Positions 7,461 through 16,800 of a stretch of DNA of 43,095 nt are shown here, in pieces; the stretch's first letter is position 1; the number at the start of each line of letters is the position of its first letter. A model generated the notes under the pieces. It was not told where the DNA came from, searched no databases, and saw only the letters and a program-made list of their open reading frames with translations. This DNA is from an uncultured Lachnospiraceae bacterium (GTDB taxonomy: Bacteria; Bacillota; Clostridia; Lachnospirales; Lachnospiraceae): the NCBI GenBank assembly GCA_910586005.1, contig CAJUHG010000018.1, positions 1 through 43,095 on the forward strand, read 5' to 3'. A program made the position numbers and the translations under genes.

Positions 7461-8705
7461 TTAATCAAAGGTCCCATCATCCACCCAACCATACACATTA
7501 CTATTGTTATCCTCATGAATTAAGTGCCAAGGATGTGCTTTTCCAGAACCATCCTTTTGGGTAATTTTTGCCTTTCCTGCACTTGCAGAATAGCCTTTTG
7601 CTCCAGGATAAGAAGAAAAATAATGCGTTCCTCCATGAAAATTTACTACATCTCCCACATGATACTCTCTTTTTGTTTCTGTTTCTCCTTCCTTTACCAT
7701 CTCCTGTTTTGCTACTTCTAAATCCATAGTCATACTGTAACTACTTGCATCATGTCTTATTCCTTTTACATAATAATAATCTGATGCAGTTCCAACCATT
7801 AAATACACTAAATCACCTTTCCGAATAAATGGAATGCCTGGACTCTGAACAGAAAGTTCCTTTTTAATAGTACCATCCTTATCTAATATTTCTTGCGCTG
7901 CTGACTTTGCATCCTCTAGACTTTCATCAGAACCTCTTGTATAAATCCTTTGGCGAACTCCATATTGTGTAAGCCCATTCAAGGTTGCTTCCACACTACT
8001 GTTGCCTTCATCATCTGCCTGTCCAATTACTTTAACTCGTGTTACAAGTGAAGCAATACTTCTATTCTCACTCACAGATTTTGTATTCTCTGCTTGAAAT
8101 ACATATATTGTCTGGTTGCTTCCCCTTGGAAGAATACTTGTCTTTCCTTCAGAAGCTCTAACTATACACTTTTCTGCGCCTTTTTTCACTGCATCATCCA
8201 ACAGTTCCAAGATAATATCAGACAAATATTTATTATTATATTTCAATTTTCCATGTGTAACATTTGGTCCCTTATATTGATCCATAGGAATTTCCCAATT
8301 ATCCAAGATACTGTTAATTGCAGACTGTGTTCCTATACCAGAAGAAAAATATAAATTATCTTGACTTTTTTGTAAATTGTAAAGTTCATCATAACAAGTA
8401 CATTTTAAACGATTTCCATTGTTCTGTAAAGAAGGATTCCAAGATGTTACATATCCTCTTGCCACTTCTTTACTTGTACTTTCACCAATTGTAACAAATA
8501 CTCCAATGAAACAACCAGGCTTGATCAGAGTTGATAGTCTGCCTTTTGCTGTTTTATCATTCCTAACGGTAAAAGAAGTTCGAACAGACATCTCATTTTC
8601 ATTTTCTTCCCAGCCAAGATTTTCAATATAATTTCTTATATCATACTGTTTTCCATTTTCATCTACTACTATGATATGATATGTTATTTTTGACAAATCA
8701 ATCAT
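7461..8705 (-). CDS. Tail hub protein, XkdQ/YqbQ-like (gpD/gp27 role), with C-terminal SH3-like domain
   Basis: A 414-residue protein starting MIDLSKITYHIIVVDENGKQ. The segments YIENLGWEENENEMSVRTSF and RGYVTSWNPSLQNN, followed by CYDELYNLQKSQDN, are typical of XkdQ-type baseplate hub proteins. The C-terminal 65 residues (YHVGDVVNFHGGTHYFSS through HEDNNSNVYGWVDDG) form an SH3-like domain often found at the end of these hubs. The ATG at 8705 has a GGAGAGG site upstream; the longer in-frame extension overlaps the LysM gene and is rejected. It is followed by the accessory gene instead of the usual XkdR gene. Confidence 0.85.
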   Translation of the reverse strand: MIDLSKITYHIIVVDENGKQYDIRNYIENLGWEENENEMSVRTSFTVRNDKTAKGRLSTLIKPGCFIGVFVTIGESTSKEVARGYVTSWNPSLQNNGNRLKCTCYDELYNLQKSQDNLYFSSGIGTQSAINSILDNWEIPMDQYKGPNVTHGKLKYNNKYLSDIILELLDDAVKKGAEKCIVRASEGKTSILPRGSNQTIYVFQAENTKSVSENRSIASLVTRVKVIGQADDEGNSSVEATLNGLTQYGVRQRIYTRGSDESLEDAKSAAQEILDKDGTIKKELSVQSPGIPFIRKGDLVYLMVGTASDYYYVKGIRHDASSYSMTMDLEVAKQEMVKEGETETKREYHVGDVVNFHGGTHYFSSYPGAKGYSASAGKAKITQKDGSGKAHPWHLIHEDNNSNVYGWVDDGTFD

Positions 8706-8716
8706 ATTGCCTCTCC

Positions 8717-9406
8717 TTACGCTGGAATGGTCAGAGTTGTACCAGGATAAATCCAATGTCCGTGATCAGAATCTGTCCTTCCATACTGTCTTGCAGTTGC
8801 CTCAATAATTTCTGTATTTGCATCATAAATTCTTGTCCATTGCATTCCAGAACCATAATGCGTTTGCGCAATTCCCCACAAAGTATCACCTTTTTGCACA
8901 ATATACGTAGTATCTGTAGATTCTGGTTCTGGCTCATTTCTAGGTTTTGTCTTTTTCACAAATTCTGCAATGTCCAATTCACTGGTATCATAAATTTTTA
9001 ATGGTTTTTTCTCCACAAAAGTAATAGAATACTTAATATTCCCATATGCACCATATTCCACTGGTTGAAAAGAAGAAATTGTAACATCCATATTGATCCA
9101 AGTATCTGTCACAATCAGATTAAGCACTGTTCCAGCTTTCATAAATTCATCTAAAATTTTTACACATTCAGAAGGCTTTTTCCATGCATTCTTCTTAACA
9201 ATCGCTTCCTTTTTCTTGGATTCTCCAAAAAATTCCCCTTCCCATGAAATTTCTTTCACTTCTGTACCTTTTGGCACTTTTATAGTTCCTTGAGATATAA
9301 TATCAAAACTTTGATATTTGGATGTACTTTTACATTTTATCTGTTCTGGCAAAGTTGGAAAAACAAATTTTGTTTTTTTACCAACTGGAATTAATTTAAT
9401 ATCCAT
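8717..9406 (-). CDS. LysM-containing tail protein, XkdP/YqbP-like
   Basis: A 229-residue protein. The N-terminal two thirds (LPEQIKCKSTSKYQSFDIIS, ISWEGEFFGESKKK) are of the XkdP type. The C-terminal LysM domain (about residues 165-229) includes TTYIVQKGDTLWGIAQTHYG and YPGTTLTIPA. It links tape measure and hub and may contact peptidoglycan. The ATG at 9406 has GGAGG 7 nt upstream. Another ATG at 9412 overlaps the tape-measure stop as ATGA but lies too close to the ribosome site. Confidence 0.85.
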   Translation of the reverse strand: MDIKLIPVGKKTKFVFPTLPEQIKCKSTSKYQSFDIISQGTIKVPKGTEVKEISWEGEFFGESKKKEAIVKKNAWKKPSECVKILDEFMKAGTVLNLIVTDTWINMDVTISSFQPVEYGAYGNIKYSITFVEKKPLKIYDTSELDIAEFVKKTKPRNEPEPESTDTTYIVQKGDTLWGIAQTHYGSGMQWTRIYDANTEIIEATARQYGRTDSDHGHWIYPGTTLTIPA

Positions 9407-9408
9407 TT

Positions 9409-12400
9409 TCATGCCTCCTTCAAGGGCATATTAGAAAATACTTCACTGAGCTTTTCTGCCATTTCTCCGCCTAACTCATCTGCCATTTCACGCATATGTC
9501 TCCTAATTACCTGTAGGATAGTCTCCTCACTTTGTCCTTCTGCACTAGAAATATGAAATTCTGGCGCCATATTCACATTTATTTGAATACCTTGATTACT
9601 TTCTACAGACCTATTCTCATGATTTTCTGTTGGAACATACAAAGGTACTTTTGTATGATAATTATCATTCATAGCCTCCATATTTTTTATAGAAACATTT
9701 TCTGTTGAATCGCCCATATCATTAAAATCTCTGGCGTTTCTAAATAAGAATGTACTTGTATTGCTATTTACAAATCCACCTTCTGCATGAGTACTAACTC
9801 CAAGCATTTTTCCAGCCTGTTCATAAAGTTCCAAAGCTCTTTTTCTCCGGCTAGGATTGGTAGGGATAACAAATTCTCCATACCCTTCTTCTGCTAACCA
9901 AGATAATTGAGGTCCTCCACTGACATATCCTCCATTGGCTTTTTTGGGAATAGTTCCTTTATTGTTCTGTGTAGTTTCTGTTTGTAAACTTGATGATAAA
10001 AAAGAACCTGCTCCAGATGTTAAAGTATAATGTGGTGTAATATTTACTTTTGCTGTCACACTAAATGGTGTTGAAAATGCATTTGTTATTGTAGTTTCTG
10101 CCGACGTTCTTAATTGTGGACTACCTGTTTCTATTCCTTCTTGCATTCCAGTTGTCAGGGTAGTTCCATAAGTGTTTCCAAGTTGTGTAAAAGGCGAAAG
10201 CATATCATCACTGCCAAGTATTTCTTCCACAGATGGAAGCGTTTCCATCATATTTTCATGTAAGGCATTTGTATAGCTTTGTGGTAGGGAAGCTGCTGTT
10301 GCGGTAAGCACTTCCTGAAGATCTGTCTGAATTTCGGCATCTAATCCCTCTAAATTGAACATCTCAGTAATAAAAGAAGAATCCCAAGTAGAAACATCTG
10401 GTCTTATTGCCAATGCTTGATTCATTGCCTGTGTCAACTTCTCAGTGGTATTTCCTTCTATATCTGGCAAAATTCCCTCAAGTTCTTCTGAAAATGCAGA
10501 GGCAATCGTATCAAGCTGAAATTCTCCTACTCTGATGGTCAAAGCATTTACTTTTTCATTATATCCATCTACAATCTGCTGGTATAAAGTATCATATTCT
10601 TCTTGTGTAATTGCTCCCTCCTGTAATTGCAAATCAATATTCTTTAAGGATATATATAATGCATTATCATATCCTTGTTGCAATTGTGCAACATTTTCCT
10701 GTACCTCTGTTTGAAATTGTGCAAATGATTCTGCATCCATCTCTGCTCCATTGTACTTAATTTTTAAACTTTCAAATCCCGCATTTTCTTCTGCTTTTGA
10801 TAACTTATCTGTAATTCCTATAATTTGTTCTTGCAGCTTTTCGATTGCAGATGCTTCATCCAACTCATATTCCACACCACCAATATTTACTACTATCATA
10901 TCTTCTGTGGAAATCACTCCATCAGCCATTGCCTCTGATAAAACTCTTTGTAACTCTGTATTGGCTTCTTCTATCTGTGTTCCGTAACCTTCATACATAG
11001 TATCCATACCAGTGGTATCAGCTTTTCCATTTGTCAACAAATTTAATGCCACAGTTACTTCATAATGGTTATCCTGCACATATTGCTGAGAGGAACTAAC
11101 AAAAGTATCTATTGCTGCTTTATAATTTTCCATATCGCTTTCTGATAATTTTAATCCAAGCGAAACATGCCAATTTTGCTTTTTTAAATCAGAAATATTA
11201 CTTTTTAATGTAGAAAGAGAATTTGCTGTACTCTCAGAAGACAAACTAAATTCTTCCATGCTCTGCTGCATACCATGAAAAGTAATATCATCTGCTAACT
11301 TCTTTATTTCTTCTAGCGATAAATGCATATCTCCAAATGCATTTTCCATAACTTCTGCACAAGATTCTCTAAAATATTGTGCAAATTCTTCGGTTGACAC
11401 TTCTGTATCCTCTAAAATTCTCAGAAGATCTTCGTTTCTAAATTTTACTTCATCTATAGTAAACCCTGTTGCTTCAAATACTTTTTGCGCCTTTGCAGCA
11501 GCTTCTTCCGCTTCTTTCTGCGCCTCTTCTGCTTCTTTTTGTGCTTTGGCTACTTCCTTTTCATATTCTTCTTTGACTTTATTTCCCTTTAGCCATCCGG
11601 CAATACCGCCAATACCAGCTCCTATCAATGCTCCTACTGCGGTACCTAAAACTGGAACAACACTGCCAATTGTTGCGCCAGCTAATGCGCCTGCTCCAAC
11701 TCCTGCTACTTTCCATGCACCAGATTCTCCATATGCAGCAGCTTCATCCTTGTCTTCTGATTTAATTGCTTGATAGAAATCAACTCCTCCACTAATTAAA
11801 GACGCGCCTGCTGCTACCCCACCAGCCGCTGCCCCAAGCCCCACTGCGCTTAAAGCACCTGTGCTAAGAGATGCTCCTCCTGCCAAGTTTCCTGCTCCAA
11901 GAGCAATTGCTGTATTTGCTCCAAAACCAAGAAGCCCTGTGCCTGCATTTGCTGAACCAATCAGACTACCCATTAGTGATGTATCACCTGCAGAACTTCC
12001 AAATAATGACTTTCCCAATGAAAATGCTCCTCTCCCCATACTTGCAAAAGGACTTGCAATCTTCATCAACAAAGCTGCTGAAAATACAGAAGATAAATCA
12101 GCTGCTTCTCCACCTGGTAATAATTTTGCTGCATTTTTCACAAGATTTCCTAATCCTTCCATGATTTTTGAACTAACAGCTTTAAAATCAAATCCATCAG
12201 AAAATCCTTTTGCAAAGGATGCTCCAATACTAGAAGCTTCCTCTACTGTGTCTGATACATCAATTCCCAATAATGTCATAATACCAACTCTTAAGCCTGT
12301 CCCTAGTCCTGAACCAATATTTCCTATAACCTCTGCAATTTTTGCTTTTCCTGTACCATTCCACCACCTACTAAATGGCTCTATAATAAAATCATCCCAT

Positions 12401-13884
12401 AATAATTTTACTTTACCAAAGAAATCTGCATTCTGCCATTCCTCTGTTTTCACAAGATTATCTAACTTATCTCTCATGATTTCTATTTTCTTATCTACAC
12501 AATCCATAAGGCTATCTAGTGCACTGTCTATCATTGGCATAGAATCTGTAAGCCATTCTGCAAAATTTTTTACATAAGGTGCCAATCTTTCACCAAAGGA
12601 CAATTTCACACCATCTGCAGCACTTTGTAAAAGAGTAAGAGAACCTGCAAGATTATCCATCATAATTTCTGCCATTTCTCCTGCTGCCCCATCTGCATTA
12701 TTGACTGCTTTTGAAAGTTTTTCATAATCCTCTGTAGTAGCATTTAAAATTGCCAAAAATCCTTTTTGTGCATAAGTTCCCGCTATTGTGTTTCCAAGAT
12801 TTGCCTTCTGTTCATCTGTGTAATCCGCAGTCGCTGCTCTCAATTCCTTCATAACATCCCCAAAGGCCCTTGCAGAGCCATCCGCATTAAAATATTCTAT
12901 ACCTAATTTCTTTAAAGCATCTGTTGCTCCATTGGTATTAGTGGAAAGTCTAGTAAAAATAGAATTTAAGGCTGTACCTGCCATATTTCCTTTAATTCCA
13001 GCATTTGCCATCAAACCTGTGGCAAGTGCTACATCTTCAATAGAATATCCTAATGTTCCAGCCATAGCGCCTGCATATTTGAACGTTTCACCCATCAATG
13101 TGACATTAGTATTAGATTTAGAAGAGGCTGCTGCAAGGACATCTGAAAAATGTCCTGCTTCATTTGCCTGCATGCCAAAAGCTGTTAGTGCATCTGTTAC
13201 AATATCAGAGGTTGTAGCCAAATCCGTTCCTGAGGCTGCTGCAAGACTTAGGATACCTTCAATACCTCCCAACATATCTTCCGTTTCCCATCCTGCCATT
13301 GCCATATAATTAAAGGCTTCTGCACTTTCTGTAGCTGTGAATTTTGTGGTGGCTCCCATCTGTTTTGCCTTTTCGGTCAATTTGTCCATCTCTTCCTCAG
13401 ATGCTCCACTAATTGCTTGTACTTTAGACATAGAAGCTTCAAAATCTTTATAGGTATCTATAGTATCTTTTAGCCCAATACTTACTCCTAATATAGCACC
13501 AGCTTGAAAGATTGGATTCTTTAATAAATTCAAAATACCCCTTACTGGAGCAGTAACTAAATCTACTGCCTTCATAGTAACATTCCATGCTTTTCCAGAA
13601 AAACTTTTTATTCCTCTTCCCACAGAAGAGAGAATGGGAGAAATCCTATCTTTGGCTTCCAATAGCACTTGATATTTTTCCTTTGCCCATTTGGAAAGAC
13701 TTTTTTGAGTTTTATCTGCAGATTCATCAAATTTAGAAACCCTTTTACCTGCATCTTGTGCTGATTTGCCTGCTTTATCTGCCGCTTCTCCCATTTTGCC
13801 CAATTTTTTTATGAAATTTGATAATTCTGGCTCTGTTTTATCAACTGTTTCAATTGGAATTTCTATTCTAATGGTTTCAGCCAT
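9409..13884 (-). CDS. Tail tape measure protein, TP901 family
   Basis: A 1491-residue protein. The TP901 core (about residues 150-430) includes SKVQAISGASEEEMDKLTEK, KFTATESAEAFNYMAMAGW and GTALNSIFTRLSTNTNGATD. A hydrophobic Gly/Ala-rich stretch (about 620-770) and a short alanine/glutamate coiled coil follow. The C-terminal part has GGPQLSWLAEEGYGEFVIP, a common tape-measure C-terminal motif. Its length would set tail length. The ATG at 13884 overlaps the stop of the predicted frameshift product upstream; a GTG at 13893 is a possible alternative start. Confidence 0.92.
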   Translation of the reverse strand: MAETIRIEIPIETVDKTEPELSNFIKKLGKMGEAADKAGKSAQDAGKRVSKFDESADKTQKSLSKWAKEKYQVLLEAKDRISPILSSVGRGIKSFSGKAWNVTMKAVDLVTAPVRGILNLLKNPIFQAGAILGVSIGLKDTIDTYKDFEASMSKVQAISGASEEEMDKLTEKAKQMGATTKFTATESAEAFNYMAMAGWETEDMLGGIEGILSLAAASGTDLATTSDIVTDALTAFGMQANEAGHFSDVLAAASSKSNTNVTLMGETFKYAGAMAGTLGYSIEDVALATGLMANAGIKGNMAGTALNSIFTRLSTNTNGATDALKKLGIEYFNADGSARAFGDVMKELRAATADYTDEQKANLGNTIAGTYAQKGFLAILNATTEDYEKLSKAVNNADGAAGEMAEIMMDNLAGSLTLLQSAADGVKLSFGERLAPYVKNFAEWLTDSMPMIDSALDSLMDCVDKKIEIMRDKLDNLVKTEEWQNADFFGKVKLLWDDFIIEPFSRWWNGTGKAKIAEVIGNIGSGLGTGLRVGIMTLLGIDVSDTVEEASSIGASFAKGFSDGFDFKAVSSKIMEGLGNLVKNAAKLLPGGEAADLSSVFSAALLMKIASPFASMGRGAFSLGKSLFGSSAGDTSLMGSLIGSANAGTGLLGFGANTAIALGAGNLAGGASLSTGALSAVGLGAAAGGVAAGASLISGGVDFYQAIKSEDKDEAAAYGESGAWKVAGVGAGALAGATIGSVVPVLGTAVGALIGAGIGGIAGWLKGNKVKEEYEKEVAKAQKEAEEAQKEAEEAAAKAQKVFEATGFTIDEVKFRNEDLLRILEDTEVSTEEFAQYFRESCAEVMENAFGDMHLSLEEIKKLADDITFHGMQQSMEEFSLSSESTANSLSTLKSNISDLKKQNWHVSLGLKLSESDMENYKAAIDTFVSSSQQYVQDNHYEVTVALNLLTNGKADTTGMDTMYEGYGTQIEEANTELQRVLSEAMADGVISTEDMIVVNIGGVEYELDEASAIEKLQEQIIGITDKLSKAEENAGFESLKIKYNGAEMDAESFAQFQTEVQENVAQLQQGYDNALYISLKNIDLQLQEGAITQEEYDTLYQQIVDGYNEKVNALTIRVGEFQLDTIASAFSEELEGILPDIEGNTTEKLTQAMNQALAIRPDVSTWDSSFITEMFNLEGLDAEIQTDLQEVLTATAASLPQSYTNALHENMMETLPSVEEILGSDDMLSPFTQLGNTYGTTLTTGMQEGIETGSPQLRTSAETTITNAFSTPFSVTAKVNITPHYTLTSGAGSFLSSSLQTETTQNNKGTIPKKANGGYVSGGPQLSWLAEEGYGEFVIPTNPSRRKRALELYEQAGKMLGVSTHAEGGFVNSNTSTFLFRNARDFNDMGDSTENVSIKNMEAMNDNYHTKVPLYVPTENHENRSVESNQGIQINVNMAPEFHISSAEGQSEETILQVIRRHMREMADELGGEMAEKLSEVFSNMPLKEA

Positions 13885-14040
13885 CTTTCTCACTTCCCTC
13901 CTGTGATTCTAAAGTGATTCGCATAGAAGCAAGCAAAAATGCCTGTACTCCTAGATTTTTTTTATAAAATTCATCTGGTGTAATCCCTGTTCGCTGGAAG
14001 ATATGGTGCAATAAACAAGCTTTTCCGCCAGCCTTAATTA
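13877..14040 (-). CDS. -1 frameshift extension of the tail assembly chaperone (gpT-like part)
   Basis: This region is open in the -1 frame relative to the upstream chaperone gene. After the slippery heptamer A-AAA-AAC (14041-14047), a -1 shift reads 54 more residues: LIKAGGKACLLHHIFQRTGI, then TPDEFYKKNLGVQAFLLASM, ending at TGA (13877-13879). It has no start codon or ribosome site of its own, and it ends on the tape-measure ATG. The P-D-E-F and A-F-L-L-A-S-M pattern is like the extended forms of tail chaperones in other Firmicutes phages. The long product would be about 245 residues. Confidence 0.8.
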
Positions 14041-14613
14041 GTTTTTTGCTACTTCCTCCAGATTAGCGTCATAGCCACTCAGTCGGTCAATTGCTTCTAG
14101 TACCTTATCTTTCTCTCCTGCTTTCAAAGAATATTCAATCACATCCAATCCATTCATAATCTGCAGTTCTTTTTCTTGCAATGCAGCCCAAACCTTTTTA
14201 TTATCCCAAAGTTTTTCACGGTCTTCCTCTACCGTTGCCTGATAAATAAGTGCATCTCGATATTTTACACCATTTGTTTCTTCTGGCATTTTCATACCAA
14301 GCTGCTTGTTACGTACATATTTTGTATATTTTTTCTTGCACTTGTCATATTCTTCTTCGGAAAGAGGGCGTATATGAAAGGCAAAATATAATTTTCCTTC
14401 ACGAACAATTTCAATCTTTTGTCTTTCCTCTAAAGAATATCCTGCTGCATCAATCAGTCCTTGAATAAAATCTTCTTCTTGAAGTCTTATTTGTGCTTTA
14501 CATTCTTCTTCTGAAAATACTCTTTCTTCTATTTGACTTTTGGTCTTTTCTGCTTCCATAATTGTATGTTTTTCTCCAAATGATACACTTGGTTTAAATT
14601 CTTTTTGTGGCAT
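14038..14613 (-). CDS. Tail assembly chaperone, XkdN-like (gpG role)
   Basis: A 191-residue acidic, mostly helical protein starting MPQKEFKPSVSFGEKHTIME. It lies between the tail-tube and tape-measure genes, where tail assembly chaperones are encoded. It ends LEEVAKN with the codons GCA-AAA-AAC-TAA, which contain a perfect -1 slippery heptamer. AAGGAGGAAG precedes the ATG. Chaperones of this class coat the tape measure protein during tail assembly and are not found in the mature virion. Confidence 0.8.
   Translation of the reverse strand: MPQKEFKPSVSFGEKHTIMEAEKTKSQIEERVFSEEECKAQIRLQEEDFIQGLIDAAGYSLEERQKIEIVREGKLYFAFHIRPLSEEEYDKCKKKYTKYVRNKQLGMKMPEETNGVKYRDALIYQATVEEDREKLWDNKKVWAALQEKELQIMNGLDVIEYSLKAGEKDKVLEAIDRLSGYDANLEEVAKN
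14041..14047 (-). promoter_or_regulatory. Programmed -1 ribosomal frameshift site (A AAA AAC)
   Basis: The minus strand reads GC-A-AAA-AAC-TAA, with the heptamer in the X-XXY-YYZ register relative to the chaperone frame and the zero-frame stop immediately after it. The -1 frame stays open for 54 codons up to the tape-measure start. A stop right after the slip site is common at such sites. Confidence 0.8.
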
Positions 14614-14658
14614 AATAACTTCCTCCTTATATTCACTTTTTAACTTTATATCATTGTA

Positions 14659-15117
14659 TTAAGAAATTCCCAGTAATTTCTGTAACTTTGGTGGTCTGTT
14701 TACAAAGAAATTCCAATTTCGCTTAATTACATCACCCACTGAAATATTCTGTAAATCAACCTGACCAGAAGGAATACATTCACGATAGACAACCAGCTCT
14801 TCCGAACCATTTCTGCCCAAAAGAGAACCTCTAAAATTCCACACTGGCATTTCTTGTGTCTTCATTGCTTCAAATAATTCTTGGATAAAAACATCATCTT
14901 CTACTACAATCTGTGACATAGTAAGACTAACTGCAAATGTATTTGCTGTTTCATGTTCTTGTGCATCTCCAAGAACAGAATACTTTGCGTTGCTATAATT
15001 TACATTAGAATTAAAAGATTCTACAGTAGCAAGAAGTACTCCATCTGCATTGTAAAATGCACCATCTTTTCCTGTTCTTGCATGTCTAGAATCCCCTGCT
15101 GCTTTTACATTTCTCAT
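14659..15117 (-). CDS. Tail tube protein, XkdM-like
   Basis: A 152-residue protein starting MRNVKAAGDSRHARTGKDGA. The beta-rich body, with DGVLLATVESFNSNVNYSNA and VYRECIPSGQVDLQNISVGD, is typical of XkdM (DUF2001) core tail-tube proteins of PBSX-like myophages. GGAGG lies 7 nt upstream of the ATG. It follows the sheath gene with a 3-nt gap, and sheath then tube is the conserved order. Confidence 0.9.
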   Translation of the reverse strand: MRNVKAAGDSRHARTGKDGAFYNADGVLLATVESFNSNVNYSNAKYSVLGDAQEHETANTFAVSLTMSQIVVEDDVFIQELFEAMKTQEMPVWNFRGSLLGRNGSEELVVYRECIPSGQVDLQNISVGDVIKRNWNFFVNRPPKLQKLLGIS

Positions 15118-15120
15118 CTC

Positions 15121-16536
15121 TTATTCCTCCGATTCACTTGTATTAAACTGAAATTTAAAGGTAAAATAAATATGTTCCATAGAATCCTTGTCTACGATAT
15201 CAATATCAAACCAAGCACTATCCGCCTCTGCAATATAGGTAGCACTTTCAGACACATTACAAGAAACCAACTTGGATTCTTCCACCATAGCAGTACCCAC
15301 TTCTTGGATACGACTGACGACGGTGCTTCTACCATTGGCATCATTGTCAATTTTTCCTATTAAGTCATCTGCAACTGCATGGATACGTCGAATCAATTCA
15401 AAACGTGCTTTTACACGTCGAATTTTTTTCCACCCATCATCCTGATTTTCATCTGGTTCCACCAGTGTATTTACTGCATTGTCAATCCAAATTTTCTTTT
15501 TCTTGTTATAACTAAAAACAATGCAACCACTTTTTTCAGCTGCAATCATCTGTGTATTGGTAAGACGTTCTAATATTTCTATAAATCCATTTATGACTGT
15601 ATGAGTAAGAGAAGTATTTGAAGAACATGCTCCAATCATTCCTGCAATACGTGCAGCAGTTTGATAACCATCTAACTCTCTCTCCCGTTCTTTGATATGC
15701 GCATTTAAAATATAATTCATCTTTTCATCATTGAATGCTGCCGCATGTTCTTGTCTAGTTTCTAAATTTGTTGTATGCTTTTCCGCGACAACCGCCTGTA
15801 CCAATAATCCTGCATCAAAAATCCGATTGATAAATGCTTCTAGCAGCAAATGTACTGCAGTATCTTCTGTATCTACACAGATTGTATTAAATTCATATGC
15901 TTCTGTCTGTGCAAATGCATTAGAATAATCTTCCGTCGTGACAGTTGGATTGCTTCCCTTTGTAAATATTTTCTGTGATACATTTTGTAACACTGCCTGT
16001 TCTAATTCAACAACAGCCTGTGCAGAAAAATTTTTAGATGATTCCAATGCTTTTACAAAAGAGGCAACCTCTCCCTCTCCTGCTGCAAATTCCAATTTTT
16101 CAAATTCTTGTGTACCAGAATATATCATACATTCTTTTTTAGAAGCATCCTCTAATTTTTCTCGAATGGATATCATAAATTCTTTTTCACCAGGATATTT
16201 TGCTGAAATATGAACTACATCTGTCCCTTCACTATCCTGTAAAGTAACAGATGCTTTTGTGCCTCCATTTCCTACACGACAAGCAATAATCGTTTTTGCT
16301 CCACCATTGATTGCTTCTTTTATGGTATCTGTAGTAAGAGCAGTGCCAAACAAATTCTCATAACCATCTTTTGCATCCAACTCTACTGCTTTGTTTAATG
16401 GACCAAAATCCGCTCGAAAAATAACAGCAGTGACGCCTTCTAAGATACTATTCACGACGCCACTATCTTTTCTTTGAATATTGAAATATGCACCTGGTCT
16501 TACTTTCGTTTCTCCTATCATAAATGTTCCAGCCAT
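15121..16536 (-). CDS. Tail sheath protein, XkdK-like
   Basis: A 471-residue protein starting MAGTFMIGETKVRPGAYFNI. The hallmarks are the R-P-G-A-Y-F-N start, GGAKTIIACRVGNGGTKAS and the C-terminal domain with YIAEADSAWFDIDIVDKDSM. It forms the contractile outer tube and establishes the phage as myovirus-like. AAGGAGG precedes the ATG. The tube gene follows immediately. Confidence 0.92.
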   Translation of the reverse strand: MAGTFMIGETKVRPGAYFNIQRKDSGVVNSILEGVTAVIFRADFGPLNKAVELDAKDGYENLFGTALTTDTIKEAINGGAKTIIACRVGNGGTKASVTLQDSEGTDVVHISAKYPGEKEFMISIREKLEDASKKECMIYSGTQEFEKLEFAAGEGEVASFVKALESSKNFSAQAVVELEQAVLQNVSQKIFTKGSNPTVTTEDYSNAFAQTEAYEFNTICVDTEDTAVHLLLEAFINRIFDAGLLVQAVVAEKHTTNLETRQEHAAAFNDEKMNYILNAHIKERERELDGYQTAARIAGMIGACSSNTSLTHTVINGFIEILERLTNTQMIAAEKSGCIVFSYNKKKKIWIDNAVNTLVEPDENQDDGWKKIRRVKARFELIRRIHAVADDLIGKIDNDANGRSTVVSRIQEVGTAMVEESKLVSCNVSESATYIAEADSAWFDIDIVDKDSMEHIYFTFKFQFNTSESEE

Positions 16537-16539
16537 AAA

Positions 16540-16788
16540 TTAGACAACCTCCTTTTGTATAAATGTCTTAACAATGTTTTTTGCATGTGAAACCGTACAG
16601 GCTGAAATTCCTGCCTTTTTCAAAGCTGCCATAACACATTCTTTTCTTGTATGAAAAAGAACTTTCGCATGATCGGAAAGTTCTTTTACTGTGTAAACAG
16701 ATTCTACTGATTGTTTTTCCTTTTTTGAAAAATCCACCTGTGATTCTTTCTTTTTTATTATTGTTTTCTTTTCCATTTCTTCTGCCAT
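16540..16788 (-). CDS. Small hypothetical phage protein upstream of the sheath
   Basis: An 82-residue protein. The N-terminal half is Lys/Glu-rich and probably disordered. The C-terminal half (VYTVKELSDHAKVLFHTRKE and ACTVSHAKNIVKTFIQKEV) is predicted helical. Similar short proteins, with a helical pattern of this kind, are often found just before the sheath gene in Clostridia prophages; their role is unknown. AGGAGG precedes the ATG. Confidence 0.65.
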   Translation of the reverse strand: MAEEMEKKTIIKKKESQVDFSKKEKQSVESVYTVKELSDHAKVLFHTRKECVMAALKKAGISACTVSHAKNIVKTFIQKEVV

Positions 16789-16800
16789 TTTGATTTCCTC

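Noticed and set aside
11861..12577. A 238-codon plus-strand ORF within the tape-measure region
   Set aside because: It lies opposite a clearly coding tape measure gene, is Pro/Ala-rich as expected from antisense of Gly/Ala codons, and has no ribosome site.
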